Of a stretch of DNA of 64,000 nt, positions 26,090-35,221 are shown in pieces. This stretch comes from CANHVK01 sp044232905. Lineage in GTDB: Bacteria > Bacteroidota > Bacteroidia > Flavobacteriales_D > Crocinitomicaceae. The translations under genes and the position numbers were made by a program. A model generated the notes under the pieces. The model had not been told where the DNA came from and searched no databases. It saw nothing but the letters and a program-made list of their open reading frames with translations. Positions within the stretch are counted from its first letter, which is position 1; each line of letters opens with the position of its first letter. The stretch lies in contig JBIIKZ010000005.1 in the NCBI GenBank assembly GCA_044232905.1, positions 1 through 64,000 of the forward strand. The letters are read 5' to 3'.

Positions 26090-27463
26090 TTACAAATTAT
26101 TTAATAACCACTTCATTTTTAGATTACTGACCTCTAATTTTATTTCTAATTCTACCAGTTTATTTTCACTAGATAAATAGGTTTGTTCACGTGAATTCAT
26201 CATAAATAGTGAGCTTTCTCCCGCTTGAAATTTTTCTAATTCAGCCTTACGGAGTGATCGTGTATGCTCTACTATTCTTTTTTGAGTAACAATATTAACA
26301 GTTTGAAGTTCAATTTCATTTGCTAATTTTTTAATTTTAAGATCGTATTCTCGTTTTTTTGCAAGTAAATCTAATCCAGCATTCTCCATTTTTAATTTAG
26401 CTAACTTCACCCCACCTCGTTCTTTTCGGAGAAATAAAGGAACATATGCTGTCACGCCAAACTTATAATTCTGCATCGAAAATTGGTTTACATCTAAACC
26501 TCCTATTGGTTGATTTAATAAATTATAATTAGCGTTCAAACTAGGTTTAAGTTGTTCTTTTTTCCATTTCACATCCAAAGCCATTTGATCTACTTTGTAT
26601 GCGGCTAGTTGAATACTTGGTAAGGAATCTAATTCATTTACAGGTATTTTATATACTTCTGGAATTGTATTGACTAATTGCGGAATCACATTTGCTGGTA
26701 TACTAACTAATTGATTTTCTTGCGCCCACAAAAATGTCTGCAACAACAAAGTAGTATTTTGAAACTGAGTTTGTGCAGTTTTATTTTCTACCGTTCTATT
26801 CTCTAATAAAATTAAAGCTTCCACTGTATCAATAGGTGGATTTTCTCCAACTGAAACTTGTTCTTTTGCAGCTTTATATCGCTCTTCCGCTAATAAAAAA
26901 CCTTCATTTGCAATGATTAATTTTTTATATGCTTCCGTCCAAGTCCAATACGTCGAATATGCATCTAGTAACAAGTCATTAACAGCTAGTTGTCGTTCAG
27001 CTACACTCATTAATTGTAAATTCTGGGCTTGTTGTAATTGAAATTGTCGTTCGTTGTACAAAAAACCTTGCAATAATGGAATTTCAACACCAGCATACCA
27101 CAAACCACTGCTTGGTGTTTTCAAATCCTCACCAACATATTGCCCTCTATTATCTTCGTATCCTGCCTTTAAGTTTGTTCCAAACCATATAGGGATTTTC
27201 AATGTGGAATTAGAAGTGAAGTAATAATCTTTTCCATTAAACGTCTTTTGATCAACGATTGAAGATAAAGTAGGATCGAATCCACCTTGCGCTTTAAGTA
27301 CTTCTCCATTACCAGCCAACGCCAAGTTATTCGCTTTTTGAATCATTGGATGAAATTTGGAAACCGTCATTTTGAATGTTTCAAAATCAAACACTTCCGT
27401 CTGCGCTTGCAGGCTCCAAAGACCAAACCAAAATATTCCTAGAAAAAAAATCAAACGTTTCAT
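26090..27463 (-). CDS. TolC-family outer membrane efflux protein
   Basis: A 457-residue protein with a signal peptide (MKRLIFFLGIFWFGLWSLQAQ). Long alpha-helical, Gln/Glu/Leu-rich segments (residues ~140-240 and ~340-450) alternate with beta-strand parts, as in the two OEP repeats of TolC trimers. It overlaps the upstream HlyD gene by 4 bp, so it is the third structural gene of a TetR-ABC-HlyD-TolC operon and would be the outer membrane duct. The substrate is unknown. Confidence 0.88.
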   Translation of the reverse strand: MKRLIFFLGIFWFGLWSLQAQTEVFDFETFKMTVSKFHPMIQKANNLALAGNGEVLKAQGGFDPTLSSIVDQKTFNGKDYYFTSNSTLKIPIWFGTNLKAGYEDNRGQYVGEDLKTPSSGLWYAGVEIPLLQGFLYNERQFQLQQAQNLQLMSVAERQLAVNDLLLDAYSTYWTWTEAYKKLIIANEGFLLAEERYKAAKEQVSVGENPPIDTVEALILLENRTVENKTAQTQFQNTTLLLQTFLWAQENQLVSIPANVIPQLVNTIPEVYKIPVNELDSLPSIQLAAYKVDQMALDVKWKKEQLKPSLNANYNLLNQPIGGLDVNQFSMQNYKFGVTAYVPLFLRKERGGVKLAKLKMENAGLDLLAKKREYDLKIKKLANEIELQTVNIVTQKRIVEHTRSLRKAELEKFQAGESSLFMMNSREQTYLSSENKLVELEIKLEVSNLKMKWLLNNL

Positions 27464-28818
27464 TTCTTTCCTTTTTTAAGTGTTTTATTTGCAGGATTCC
27501 CTGTGTAATATTCTGGTGGGAATCCATTTAGATTACGCCATATTTCATACCAGATTGGTACATTTTTGAGTAATGTAAATGTTTTAACTCCTCCACCAAC
27601 ACGTAAGCCTCTAGGCCAAGTTTTATCACCTGGTTCTGGTATAGCTAACACACGGTACATTCCGTTAGAACTACTGAAATTGTCAATTGCTAATATTTTA
27701 CCCCCAAAAGTTCCAAAGGAAGCATCTGGCCATCCACCAAAAACTACTGCAGGCCAGCCATCAAACTGAAGTCGAACATGCTCTCCTTTTTTGATTAATG
27801 GATAATTCATTGGTTCCACATAAAATTCTACCGCTAAATCATATTTTTCAGGCATTACGGTTAAAATTTCTTCCCCTTCCTTTAATATTTCACCGATACC
27901 TGAACGAATTAATTTGGTTACATACCCTGTATTAGGTGCTGTGATATAATAAAAACCTTTACGAATGATGTAATTAGACAATTGATTTTCCAATTTACTT
28001 TTTACAGCTGAAGCTTCTTGTTGATCCGAAAAAGCAGATGACATTTCTGATTCAACTTTAGAAACTTTTTCTAGGTATTCATTTTTAATATTTGCAATCT
28101 CGATTTTTGCGTTGATCAATTCATTCTTGGAAATGAACAACTTATTTTCCAGTGCAATTGTTTTCCCTAAGGTTTCTTGTAATTTCACGTTCGATATTTC
28201 GACATCTTTCATGGATTTTAGCCCTTTTTGAAATAAATCTTCGGTACGTTTAAATTGGCGTTCTGCAATTTTAAATTGTGCATCCATCGTTACAAAATCG
28301 ATACTGTCCGACTTGACTTTTAACTTTGCCTGACGGTATTTATTTTTTGTTTGTTGTAATTTAAGCGACAAAATTGAAGCAAACGCATCTTTTTGTCGTG
28401 TTAGTGCTTCTACTTTGTTGGTATACGAATCAATTTTTTTTCCTTTAAAAACAACTTGCTCAGAAGTTCGATCGACTAATGAAGGATCAAAATAATCACT
28501 TTTTACCTCGCTTATATACACCAATGTATCCCCTTTATGTACAAAATCACCTTCTTTGACATACCATTTTTCTAGTCTACCCGCAATAATAGTATGCACT
28601 GATTGCGGTCGTTGGTCAGGATATAAGGTAGTTAAATAGCCTTTTGAACTAATATTTTGAGTCCACGGGGTGAACATGAAAATAACGACTAGTATAAAAA
28701 ACAAGAATAATACCTTTCTAAACCAACTTTCCCATTGCACTAAATACACTTTGGAGAAAGCAGAGAACTTAGTGTAATTAAAGCGTTTATGAATATTATT
28801 TTCAGATAGATTAAGCAT
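27460..28818 (-). CDS. HlyD-family membrane fusion protein
   Basis: A 452-residue adaptor. A single N-terminal transmembrane helix (residues ~33-52, VLFLFFILVVIFMFTPW) anchors it. A lipoyl-like half (RLEKWYVKEGDFVHKGDTLVYI), a ~150-residue coiled coil, and the second lipoyl half with a beta-barrel (ITAPNTGYVTKLIRSGIGEILKEGEEIL) follow. It would bridge the inner-membrane ABC protein and the TolC duct. Its start is 3 bp after the ABC gene stop, and it overlaps the TolC gene by 4 bp, indicating translational coupling. Confidence 0.9.
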   Translation of the reverse strand: MLNLSENNIHKRFNYTKFSAFSKVYLVQWESWFRKVLFLFFILVVIFMFTPWTQNISSKGYLTTLYPDQRPQSVHTIIAGRLEKWYVKEGDFVHKGDTLVYISEVKSDYFDPSLVDRTSEQVVFKGKKIDSYTNKVEALTRQKDAFASILSLKLQQTKNKYRQAKLKVKSDSIDFVTMDAQFKIAERQFKRTEDLFQKGLKSMKDVEISNVKLQETLGKTIALENKLFISKNELINAKIEIANIKNEYLEKVSKVESEMSSAFSDQQEASAVKSKLENQLSNYIIRKGFYYITAPNTGYVTKLIRSGIGEILKEGEEILTVMPEKYDLAVEFYVEPMNYPLIKKGEHVRLQFDGWPAVVFGGWPDASFGTFGGKILAIDNFSSSNGMYRVLAIPEPGDKTWPRGLRVGGGVKTFTLLKNVPIWYEIWRNLNGFPPEYYTGNPANKTLKKGKK

Positions 28819-28821
28819 TTT

Positions 28822-30534
28822 CTAATTATTTATAAATTGTTTATATCCTTCATAATCACCTTGAAATAAGATACTTCCTTTTTCAAGTACTACAATTTGT
28901 TTAAAATGTGGCAACCAATTTTTATTACTCGTTGCTGCAACAATCGTCCAAGAGGCATCTTCACTAAAAAATAAATCTTTGATCGCTGTTTCCGATTGAG
29001 AAAAATTAGCACTAAACTTTTGATGATCGTCAATAAGTAATAGTCCAGGTCGATGAACTATACATCTTGCAAGAATTATTTTATCCGTTACACTATTAGA
29101 AAATCCTCGCCCATCTGGGAGAATAACTGTTGAAAAACCATCTGGTAAAGCTTTTATATCTTTTAATAATTCAGTTTTTTCACATGCCCATAAGATATCT
29201 TGCAAGGCAATATCTTTACGACCCATTACAATATTTTCTTCTATGGTTCCTGAAAACAACTCTTGATCTACCACATAGTCACTAATGATGGTTCTTAGAT
29301 GTTCCATATCAATATTGAAGGATGGAATATTATTAAAGCTAATACTTCCACTATCCAAAGGATATGCCATACCTAATAAATTTAACAAAGTAGATTTACC
29401 AGATCCATCAATTCCTATTAATGCTGTATGTTGACCAGCATCAATTTTTAAGGAGAAGTTTGAAAAACCAAATTTTGAATTTCGTGTGTATGCATAATCC
29501 ATTTTTGAAATTTCTACAGATAATGGCCCAGTAGGTAATCTATGGGTGTTTGATTTTGTTTCTTCTTCAATAGGCATGTCTAGTACATGTCCAATTTTAT
29601 CCACCGCAGCTAAAACATCATAAAGTACTTCCAATCCACTAATTATCTTTTCAACCGAGGTAATGATTAATAAGATAATAATTTCAGATGCAACAAATTG
29701 CCCTATATTCATCTGATTATTAATCACTAATACACCACCAATAACCAACATAAATAAAGCAATAATCACCTTAAAACTTGTCAATTGTATAAACTGACGC
29801 ATCAAAATTTTAAAATGACTCTCACGACTTTTTAAATATCCTTCTACAAAATCATTGGTCCGATGAAGTGGTAAATCACTTTGACCAACTAATTTGAATG
29901 TTTGCATAGTACGTGCTAATTCTTCCAACCAAAATGCCACTTTATATTTGTATTTTGATTCTGAAATTGCAGTATTTATTGCTTTTTTACTAGTTAGATA
30001 AAGCGCTATTATTAGTGCAGAAAGTAAGAAAAGACTGAAAATGATAAAGAACGAATGGTAAAAGGATAATAAAATTAATCCAAATAATAACTGTAAAATC
30101 GAAGCTGAAAAATCGATTAATAATTTCGGAATTCCTTTTTGCAACGTAATTGTATCAAAAAAACGATTCATTAATTCAGGGGTATACGTATCTGCCATTA
30201 AATGAGTCTCAAAACGAGGAATACGATAGGCAAATTCAAACGAAGATCGCACAAATATTTTCTGTTGTAACGTCTCCGTAATTCGTAATTGAACAAACTG
30301 AAGAAGTCCAGAGAACAAAATTCCAACTACAACGAGTGCTATTAATACAACCCAGGATGCTGATATGCTACCAAGTTGGATCATATTTATAATAGCCTGA
30401 ATACCTAGGGGCAAAGTTAAATTGGTAATTCCTACAAAAAATGAATAGAAATAGATATGTGAAATATCTTTTCGATCTACATTCAACAATCTCAATAGTC
30501 GTTGAAATGGTTTTAAGGTTGTTTGATTTTCCAT
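28822..30534 (-). CDS. ABC exporter (permease-ATPase fusion) with degenerate ATPase motifs
   Basis: A 570-residue half-transporter with about six membrane helices (residues ~25-300) and a C-terminal nucleotide-binding domain. Walker A is intact (GIDGSGKST, 374-382). The signature LSGGQ is replaced by FSNSV (478-482). Walker B reads LLLIDD with Asp503 where the catalytic Glu is expected. The H-loop His is missing (AATSNKN near 533-539). Such a homodimer may bind ATP but hydrolyse it poorly, or it may be a divergent but working subfamily. It lies between a TetR gene and HlyD/TolC genes and is probably part of an export complex. Confidence 0.85.
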   Translation of the reverse strand: MENQTTLKPFQRLLRLLNVDRKDISHIYFYSFFVGITNLTLPLGIQAIINMIQLGSISASWVVLIALVVVGILFSGLLQFVQLRITETLQQKIFVRSSFEFAYRIPRFETHLMADTYTPELMNRFFDTITLQKGIPKLLIDFSASILQLLFGLILLSFYHSFFIIFSLFLLSALIIALYLTSKKAINTAISESKYKYKVAFWLEELARTMQTFKLVGQSDLPLHRTNDFVEGYLKSRESHFKILMRQFIQLTSFKVIIALFMLVIGGVLVINNQMNIGQFVASEIIILLIITSVEKIISGLEVLYDVLAAVDKIGHVLDMPIEEETKSNTHRLPTGPLSVEISKMDYAYTRNSKFGFSNFSLKIDAGQHTALIGIDGSGKSTLLNLLGMAYPLDSGSISFNNIPSFNIDMEHLRTIISDYVVDQELFSGTIEENIVMGRKDIALQDILWACEKTELLKDIKALPDGFSTVILPDGRGFSNSVTDKIILARCIVHRPGLLLIDDHQKFSANFSQSETAIKDLFFSEDASWTIVAATSNKNWLPHFKQIVVLEKGSILFQGDYEGYKQFINN

Positions 30535-30537
30535 ATG

Positions 30538-31212
30538 TTAAGCTAGTGTTTTTATGCATAAATCCAATAAAAAATCTTCTATGCGCGAATCAATATGCAT
30601 TTCATTCGTTAAATTAGGTAAATGATTTCCAAAATATCGTTGATGAAATGAACTTTCTAAAACTGTCGATACTAATGCATTTGGATATGCGTAATTTGGA
30701 TTTATTTCAATGATAACCGCCGAAATACGGTCAACTAATCTTTTGTATTGTAAAAAATATCCTGCTTGATTTTCTTCATCTACTTTTTTGGATAGAAATG
30801 TTTTCGAAGATTCTAAAGCAATCACATCTTGTAATAAAGCTTCATCAATAAAGGGAGTTCTGACGTCGTTACTCACTTTTTTAGTTATTAATCTGATGAT
30901 TCGTCGTAATCGCTCTGTTGGGTTATCAATATTTGTAATAGCAAATGCAATATTTACATCCATCCATGCCCAATAAAAATTAAATAGGTAGGATAAAAAT
31001 TGGTGTTTATTTTCAAAATATCGGTAAATCGTACTTTCTGTCGAAGAAATTTTAATCGCTAATTTTTTAAATGTAAAATCTTCTAATCCTATTTCTGACA
31101 ACAAAATTAAACCATGTTCCAATATAGATTTACCTAAAATTGAACTTGTAGGATCCTTTACAAAAAGTGATTCCTGAAGTGGAATGTGTAATATGGAATG
31201 TTGCATACTCAT
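30538..31212 (-). CDS. TetR-family transcriptional regulator
   Basis: A 224-residue repressor. The N-terminal helix-turn-helix (GLEDFTFKKLAIKISSTESTIYRYFENKHQFLSYLF, residues ~37-72) is typical of TetR. The C-terminal ligand domain is not recognisable further. It is the first gene of the operon with the ABC, HlyD and TolC genes, 3 bp before the ABC gene. A palindrome over its own promoter suggests it represses the whole operon until an inducer binds. The start could also be the ATG six bases downstream (31206). Confidence 0.9.
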   Translation of the reverse strand: MSMQHSILHIPLQESLFVKDPTSSILGKSILEHGLILLSEIGLEDFTFKKLAIKISSTESTIYRYFENKHQFLSYLFNFYWAWMDVNIAFAITNIDNPTERLRRIIRLITKKVSNDVRTPFIDEALLQDVIALESSKTFLSKKVDEENQAGYFLQYKRLVDRISAVIIEINPNYAYPNALVSTVLESSFHQRYFGNHLPNLTNEMHIDSRIEDFLLDLCIKTLA

Positions 31213-31223
31213 AGTTTAACATA

Positions 31224-31231
31224 CAAATATA
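31224..31231 (-). promoter_or_regulatory. -7 promoter box for the TetR-ABC-HlyD-TolC operon
   Basis: The minus strand reads TATATTTG, a perfect TAnnTTTG, ending 11 bases before the tetR-type ATG. Confidence 0.5.
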
Positions 31232-31245
31232 ATAGTATTACTATT
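31231..31245. promoter_or_regulatory. Probable operator of the TetR-type regulator
   Basis: AATAGTA (31231-31237) and TACTATT (31239-31245) form a perfect palindrome around one base. It abuts the -7 box, so occupancy would block transcription. A further ACTATTAA half-site lies at 31261-31268. Assignment to the adjacent regulator is inference from position. Confidence 0.55.
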
Positions 31246-31437
31246 GATTAAAATTATTTTACTATTAATTTTTTTAAATCAAATCATAAAAAAATTCAAT
31301 ATGAAGGCAATAAGATATTCACAAAGAACTAGACTTTGTCAATAAAGGTTAAGCTTTGAGAAACTCTGAGTCAAACTAAGTATTACTTTTTTTTCATAGT
31401 ACCTTTTGTATAGTTCGTGTTAAAGTAGATTACAGAA

Positions 31438-32109
31438 TTAATTTCGCTTAAGGATTTTCCAACTATAAACCGCAATGATTGCACCAACAAAAGGCGCTGT
31501 CAAATAAACCCACTGGTGTTCCAACTTACCTGATAACAAGGCTGGAACAATAGATCGAATTGGATTCATGGATGCCCCACAGATTGGACCAGCAAATAAG
31601 ACTTCCAATAAAACAGTTGAACCAATTGCAATTCCGGCAAACATCCCTTGCTCTTTACTTCCCTTTGCTACATGTAAGATTACAAAGACCAATACAAAAG
31701 CTAAGATCATTTCCAAAACAAATGCACTATTATCTGAAACGATTGGCATGGTTTCCCCTAAAGTTGGAGAAGTTGGAAATAGAATTTTTAAAGAAAAACT
31801 TGCTAAGAATGCTCCTATTCCCTGAGCTAGTACATATGGGAAAATTTGTTTCGCTGGAAAATCTTTCGCCAGATAAAATGCAAATGTCACCATCGGATTC
31901 ATGTGCGCTCCTGATATATCTCCTACGGTATAAATCATTGCCGCAACAGTCAAACCAGTAGTAATAGAAATACCTAAATGACCAATAACTGTTCCACCTG
32001 AAAGTTGATTAAAAATAATAACCCCAGTGCAACAAAATACTAAAACAAATGTTCCAATGATTTCTGCAAGATATTTAGATTGATTTTGTTTTGAGAACAG
32101 TGTTTTCAT
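31438..32109 (-). CDS. MIP/aquaporin family channel with altered NPA motifs
   Basis: A 223-residue protein with six membrane helices and the two half-helix loops of the aquaporin fold. The first loop reads SGAHMNPMVT (Asn71-Pro72-Met73) and the second CGASMNPIRS (Asn182-Pro183-Ile184), so Ala is replaced in both NPA motifs; the selectivity-filter Arg185 is kept. Aquaglyceroporins such as AqpS conduct arsenite or methylarsenite in arsenic operons. This gene is last in an operon with arsR and arsenate-reductase-like genes and no ArsB/Acr3, so it may be the arsenic exit route. I start at the ATG at 32109, not the upstream in-frame codon. Confidence 0.85.
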   Translation of the reverse strand: MKTLFSKQNQSKYLAEIIGTFVLVFCCTGVIIFNQLSGGTVIGHLGISITTGLTVAAMIYTVGDISGAHMNPMVTFAFYLAKDFPAKQIFPYVLAQGIGAFLASFSLKILFPTSPTLGETMPIVSDNSAFVLEMILAFVLVFVILHVAKGSKEQGMFAGIAIGSTVLLEVLFAGPICGASMNPIRSIVPALLSGKLEHQWVYLTAPFVGAIIAVYSWKILKRN

Positions 32110-32111
32110 TT

Positions 32112-32825
32112 TTATTTTAAAAAATTTATGTGATTTACCCAACTAATTTGAAGGTAATATTGATTGAACCAAGTGTTTTTTCCAATATTCCAGGTTACAT
32201 ATAAGACTCCTAATTCAATATTATTTTGTTCGCTTAATTTTCTTCCAAACCCAAGATATGCCCAATTTTCATTATAGATTGGAATTGTATTTTTGGACGT
32301 ACTACAAAATAATTCTTCATATCCTGAAACGTAGGCTCTATCTGTAATTTGTTTTTCAAAACCTAATTGATAACGTAAGCGACTTGTAAAAGGATAAGTA
32401 TTTGTAGTCCTGTTTTGAATAAATCGGCCATCGAAACGAAAACGATGTGAAATCTTACTTTTATTAAAAATATGTTTGTATTTAGATTGTATATAAATTC
32501 TATTTTCATTTACAAAGTTTGAAGTAGTTACATTTGTTCGTTGGTACAAATAACTTCCAGTAAATGAAAGTTTCTCACTTTTTTTATACGTAAAGGATTG
32601 TTCTAAATACAACAAATTAAAAAAAATATCTTTTGAAATACTAGGATTCTTAAAGTTAAACAAAGGTAGTGCAACAAAATAATACAAACCATAATCAAAC
32701 TTATTATTAATATTACCTGAATGATCAATCGTAGGGAATATACCGCCCATAGTAATTGATTGCCCTAAAATTTTGGTCGAAGTCAACACAAATACTACAA
32801 AAAAACTAAAAGCTACTTTATTCAT
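32112..32825 (-). CDS. DUF2490-like outer membrane beta-barrel protein
   Basis: A 237-residue protein with a signal peptide (MNKVAFSFFVVFVLTSTKILGQS). The rest consists of alternating amphipathic strands with aromatic residues, as in a small outer-membrane barrel (SGYEELFCS, NWAYLGFGRKL, ELGVLYVTWNI, YYLQISWVNHINF). The pattern fits DUF2490, a porin-like family of unknown function. It lies between the ArsO-like and aquaporin genes, 2 bp before the aquaporin start and 4 bp after the monooxygenase stop. A role as an outer-membrane exit in arsenic or organoarsenic export is an inference. Confidence 0.65.
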   Translation of the reverse strand: MNKVAFSFFVVFVLTSTKILGQSITMGGIFPTIDHSGNINNKFDYGLYYFVALPLFNFKNPSISKDIFFNLLYLEQSFTYKKSEKLSFTGSYLYQRTNVTTSNFVNENRIYIQSKYKHIFNKSKISHRFRFDGRFIQNRTTNTYPFTSRLRYQLGFEKQITDRAYVSGYEELFCSTSKNTIPIYNENWAYLGFGRKLSEQNNIELGVLYVTWNIGKNTWFNQYYLQISWVNHINFLK

Positions 32826-32829
32826 TAAA

Positions 32830-33903
32830 CTATACTATTTTAATTTCACAATTTTTAAGATAGGTTTCAATTTCTTGCACTGCTTGTTTTACATTTCTAT
32901 TTATACCAATCAAAGTAGCTGATGCATACCCTGTCCAATTACCAAAACCAACAAACCAAAGCCCTTCTATTTCTATGGATTTACTTTCAGAAGTCATTGC
33001 TTTACCGCGATTATCTAGTTTTACTAAATCTCTTAGATAATTTGTCGCATATCCAAAACCAGTACACCATATGATTACATCAAACGGTTCTTTAACCCCA
33101 TCCGACCAAATAACACCTTGTGTATTTAATTTATCAAACATTCCTTCAGAAATAAAAACATTTCGTTCTCTTGCCTCTTTTACGGATGGTACCATTACAA
33201 TATTTCCCAAACTATAATTTTCAGCTTGAAACGCCTCCCCTTTTCTCTCCGCGTGATATTTTGCAGTAGCTAGGTTAAACAGATAAAAACCATCCACATC
33301 ATCTGGTAAAAAACAAGGTTGATTTTTTGTTGCCCACTTCACTTGGGTAACTTTTGAGACTTCCGCTAAAATTTGTGCGCCAGAATTACCCTCCCCGACA
33401 ACTAATACTTTTTTACCAATAAATTCGGATGCATTTTGATAGTGAGCTGAATGAATTTGTTCTCCTCTAAATTCATTTATCCCCTCCACATTCGGAATAA
33501 ATGGGTTTTCCCAAGTTCCAGTTGCGTTCAAAATCACTTTGGCTTTAATATCTGCTTGTGAAGTTTTAACAAGAAATAAATCTCCGTATTTCGAAATGGA
33601 AATTACTTCCGTATTTCGTTGTACTGGAAGCTTATAATGTAATTCATATTTCTGCAAATAATCGATTACCTCTTCTTTTGTTGGAAATAAATTATCTGAT
33701 TTAGGCATCAACCAACCGGCTAAAGAGCTATGTTCCGCAGGCGAAAAAAGCGTAAGATTATCCCAAGCATGATTCCAAGCACCACCTCCTTCCGATTGTT
33801 TATCCAGTATTAAATAAGAAAAATTCAATCTTCGTAAATAATACCCACACGTTAATCCACTCTGACCTCCTCCAACGACAAGAATGTCATATACTTTTTC
33901 CAT
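32830..33903 (-). CDS. arsO: Flavin-dependent NAD(P)H monooxygenase, ArsO-like
   Basis: A 357-residue flavoprotein. FAD binding uses GGGQSG (11-16); the second Rossmann motif GEGNSGAQIL lies near residue 168. The segments LILDKQSEGGGAWNHAWDNLTLFSP, NATGTWENPFIPNVEGI and IWCTGFGYATNYLRDL fit flavin-containing monooxygenases. ArsO proteins are monooxygenases of this class found in arsenic operons, with unclear chemistry. The symbol rests on this operon context. It starts 9 bp after the phosphatase/reductase gene upstream. Confidence 0.75.
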   Translation of the reverse strand: MEKVYDILVVGGGQSGLTCGYYLRRLNFSYLILDKQSEGGGAWNHAWDNLTLFSPAEHSSLAGWLMPKSDNLFPTKEEVIDYLQKYELHYKLPVQRNTEVISISKYGDLFLVKTSQADIKAKVILNATGTWENPFIPNVEGINEFRGEQIHSAHYQNASEFIGKKVLVVGEGNSGAQILAEVSKVTQVKWATKNQPCFLPDDVDGFYLFNLATAKYHAERKGEAFQAENYSLGNIVMVPSVKEARERNVFISEGMFDKLNTQGVIWSDGVKEPFDVIIWCTGFGYATNYLRDLVKLDNRGKAMTSESKSIEIEGLWFVGFGNWTGYASATLIGINRNVKQAVQEIETYLKNCEIKIV

Positions 33904-33912
33904 GGAATGTAT

Positions 33913-34524
33913 TTATTTAATTTTTGAGAAAACATACAAGGTCTCCAACCCTATTTGTAATGCTCTTTCCATATATTTTTCATCTTGAAGATCAGTCCCG
34001 TCAAAAGACTTCGGGTCATCATAGGTCGTCCCGATACGAAGTTCAACTCCTGGAATAAACGGACAATTTTCTTCCGCATCGCCACAGGTCATGATTGCAG
34101 CGAAATTAGATAATGGATTACTTGCGCTATCATATACCTTTGAAAAACAAATACTTGACTTGGAAACACCGAAATCCACTTCATATTTTGGATTTAAAGT
34201 CGTATCCATTTGGGTAATTTCAAAGCCTAATCCTCGCAAAGCTTGAATTGCATTCGGATTAAAAGCAGTTGCTTCGGTTCCTCCTGAAAAAGTACTCACT
34301 TCATTCACGCCAAAATATTCTGCCGCAACAGCTGCCCATATTTGTCCAAAGTGACTACGACGTGAATTATGCGTACAGACATAAATCAACTGTATGGGTG
34401 ACTTCGCGTCTTTTTTTTGTTGAATGTAACTGGAAATTTTCTCCAACAAGACTTTTCGATCGGACGATATACTTTCAAATTGTTGCGAAAGTTGATCGCA
34501 AAGGTTTTTAATTTTATTATACAT
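33913..34524 (-). CDS. Low-molecular-weight phosphatase/arsenate reductase-like protein
   Basis: A 203-residue protein. The catalytic P-loop is CTHNSRRS (Cys50, Arg56; CX5R), within IYVCTHNSRRSHFGQIWAA. Later motifs are FNPNAIQALRGLGFEI, FAAIMTCGDAEENCPFIPGVELRIG and DDPKSFDGTD, where Cys residues could carry the disulfide relay. This matches thioredoxin-linked ArsC-type arsenate reductases, which evolved from LMW phosphatases. The N-terminal ~45 residues are an additional helical extension. The position between an ArsR-controlled DUF6428-like gene and an ArsO-like gene supports reduction of arsenate; activity is not proven. Confidence 0.8.
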   Translation of the reverse strand: MYNKIKNLCDQLSQQFESISSDRKVLLEKISSYIQQKKDAKSPIQLIYVCTHNSRRSHFGQIWAAVAAEYFGVNEVSTFSGGTEATAFNPNAIQALRGLGFEITQMDTTLNPKYEVDFGVSKSSICFSKVYDSASNPLSNFAAIMTCGDAEENCPFIPGVELRIGTTYDDPKSFDGTDLQDEKYMERALQIGLETLYVFSKIK

Positions 34525-34526
34525 GA

Positions 34527-34578
34527 TTTATTAATTTAATATCACCCTCCTCGATCCTCCCTCAAGGAAGGAAGTAAT
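34527..34578. repeat. CT-rich intergenic repeat, copy A
   Basis: Contains TCACCCTCCTCGATCCTCCC followed by AAGGAAGGAAGTA. A close relative lies at 47269-47301. It fills the gap between the DUF6428-like and phosphatase genes inside the arsenic operon. Confidence 0.55.
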
Positions 34579-35055
34579 TTAACAACATCCACCACCTGGA
34601 GTACAGGTAGTTATTATTTTTTCTAGAACTTCAGTACCATGAGGCTCTCGAAGTGTATCTGCCGGAATACCACATTTATCCTGTGCTAAACAATTTGTTT
34701 GTGTAGACTCTAGCAAGAAATTTATACCATCAAATCCCAAATGGAATTTACCGATTGTTTCTTGTTGGTACTCCACTTCTACTTCCCCATCTTGAAGGTT
34801 CAATACTTTTTCAGACAACTCGATGATGTCTTTCAACTTTTGTGGTGCCAAGCGATGGTCAAAATCATTTGCTTCCCACAATTGGAAATTCACTACTTTT
34901 TCTTCACGAACTGTTCCTCCACAATCGATGAAGTTTTTTGTGATTACTCCAACTTCTGTTACATGAAAATGTACTGGAACAAATGTTCCGTTTGGCAATA
35001 CGAAACGAACTTCTTTAACGTTTTCTAAACTTTTTTTAACTTCTGATAATTTCAT
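34579..35055 (-). CDS. DUF6428-like protein with C-terminal cysteine cluster
   Basis: A 158-residue soluble protein from the ATG at 35055 (MKLSEVKKSLENVKEVRFVLPNG). A His-rich region (VPVHFHVTEVG) and Cys-containing FIDCGGTVREE lie in the N-terminal half. The C-terminal part has NCLAQDKCGIP and ends TCTPGGGCC. Several of these could bind a soft metal such as arsenite. Proteins of this type, grouped as DUF6428, accompany arsenate-reductase-like phosphatases in Bacteroidota; the function is not established. It follows arsR by ~165 bp on the same strand. Confidence 0.75.
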   Translation of the reverse strand: MKLSEVKKSLENVKEVRFVLPNGTFVPVHFHVTEVGVITKNFIDCGGTVREEKVVNFQLWEANDFDHRLAPQKLKDIIELSEKVLNLQDGEVEVEYQQETIGKFHLGFDGINFLLESTQTNCLAQDKCGIPADTLREPHGTEVLEKIITTCTPGGGCC

Positions 35056-35221
35056 TTTTATTTTAGATTTATGAATAAAGAAGAGAAGAAAAAAGACGAA
35101 AAAATAAAAGTACAAAGACTAATGTGTTAAATATATTTAATTTAAAATATTTTAGTTACACGGTCATTTAAATAATTTTCTTTTAGCGAAGCGGTCTTTA
35201 GTCTACTAGTCTTTTTTCTAT

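Noticed and set aside
31560..31961. 133-codon plus-strand frame opposite the aquaporin gene
   Set aside because: The minus strand encodes a clear MIP channel; the opposite frame has no recognisable protein.
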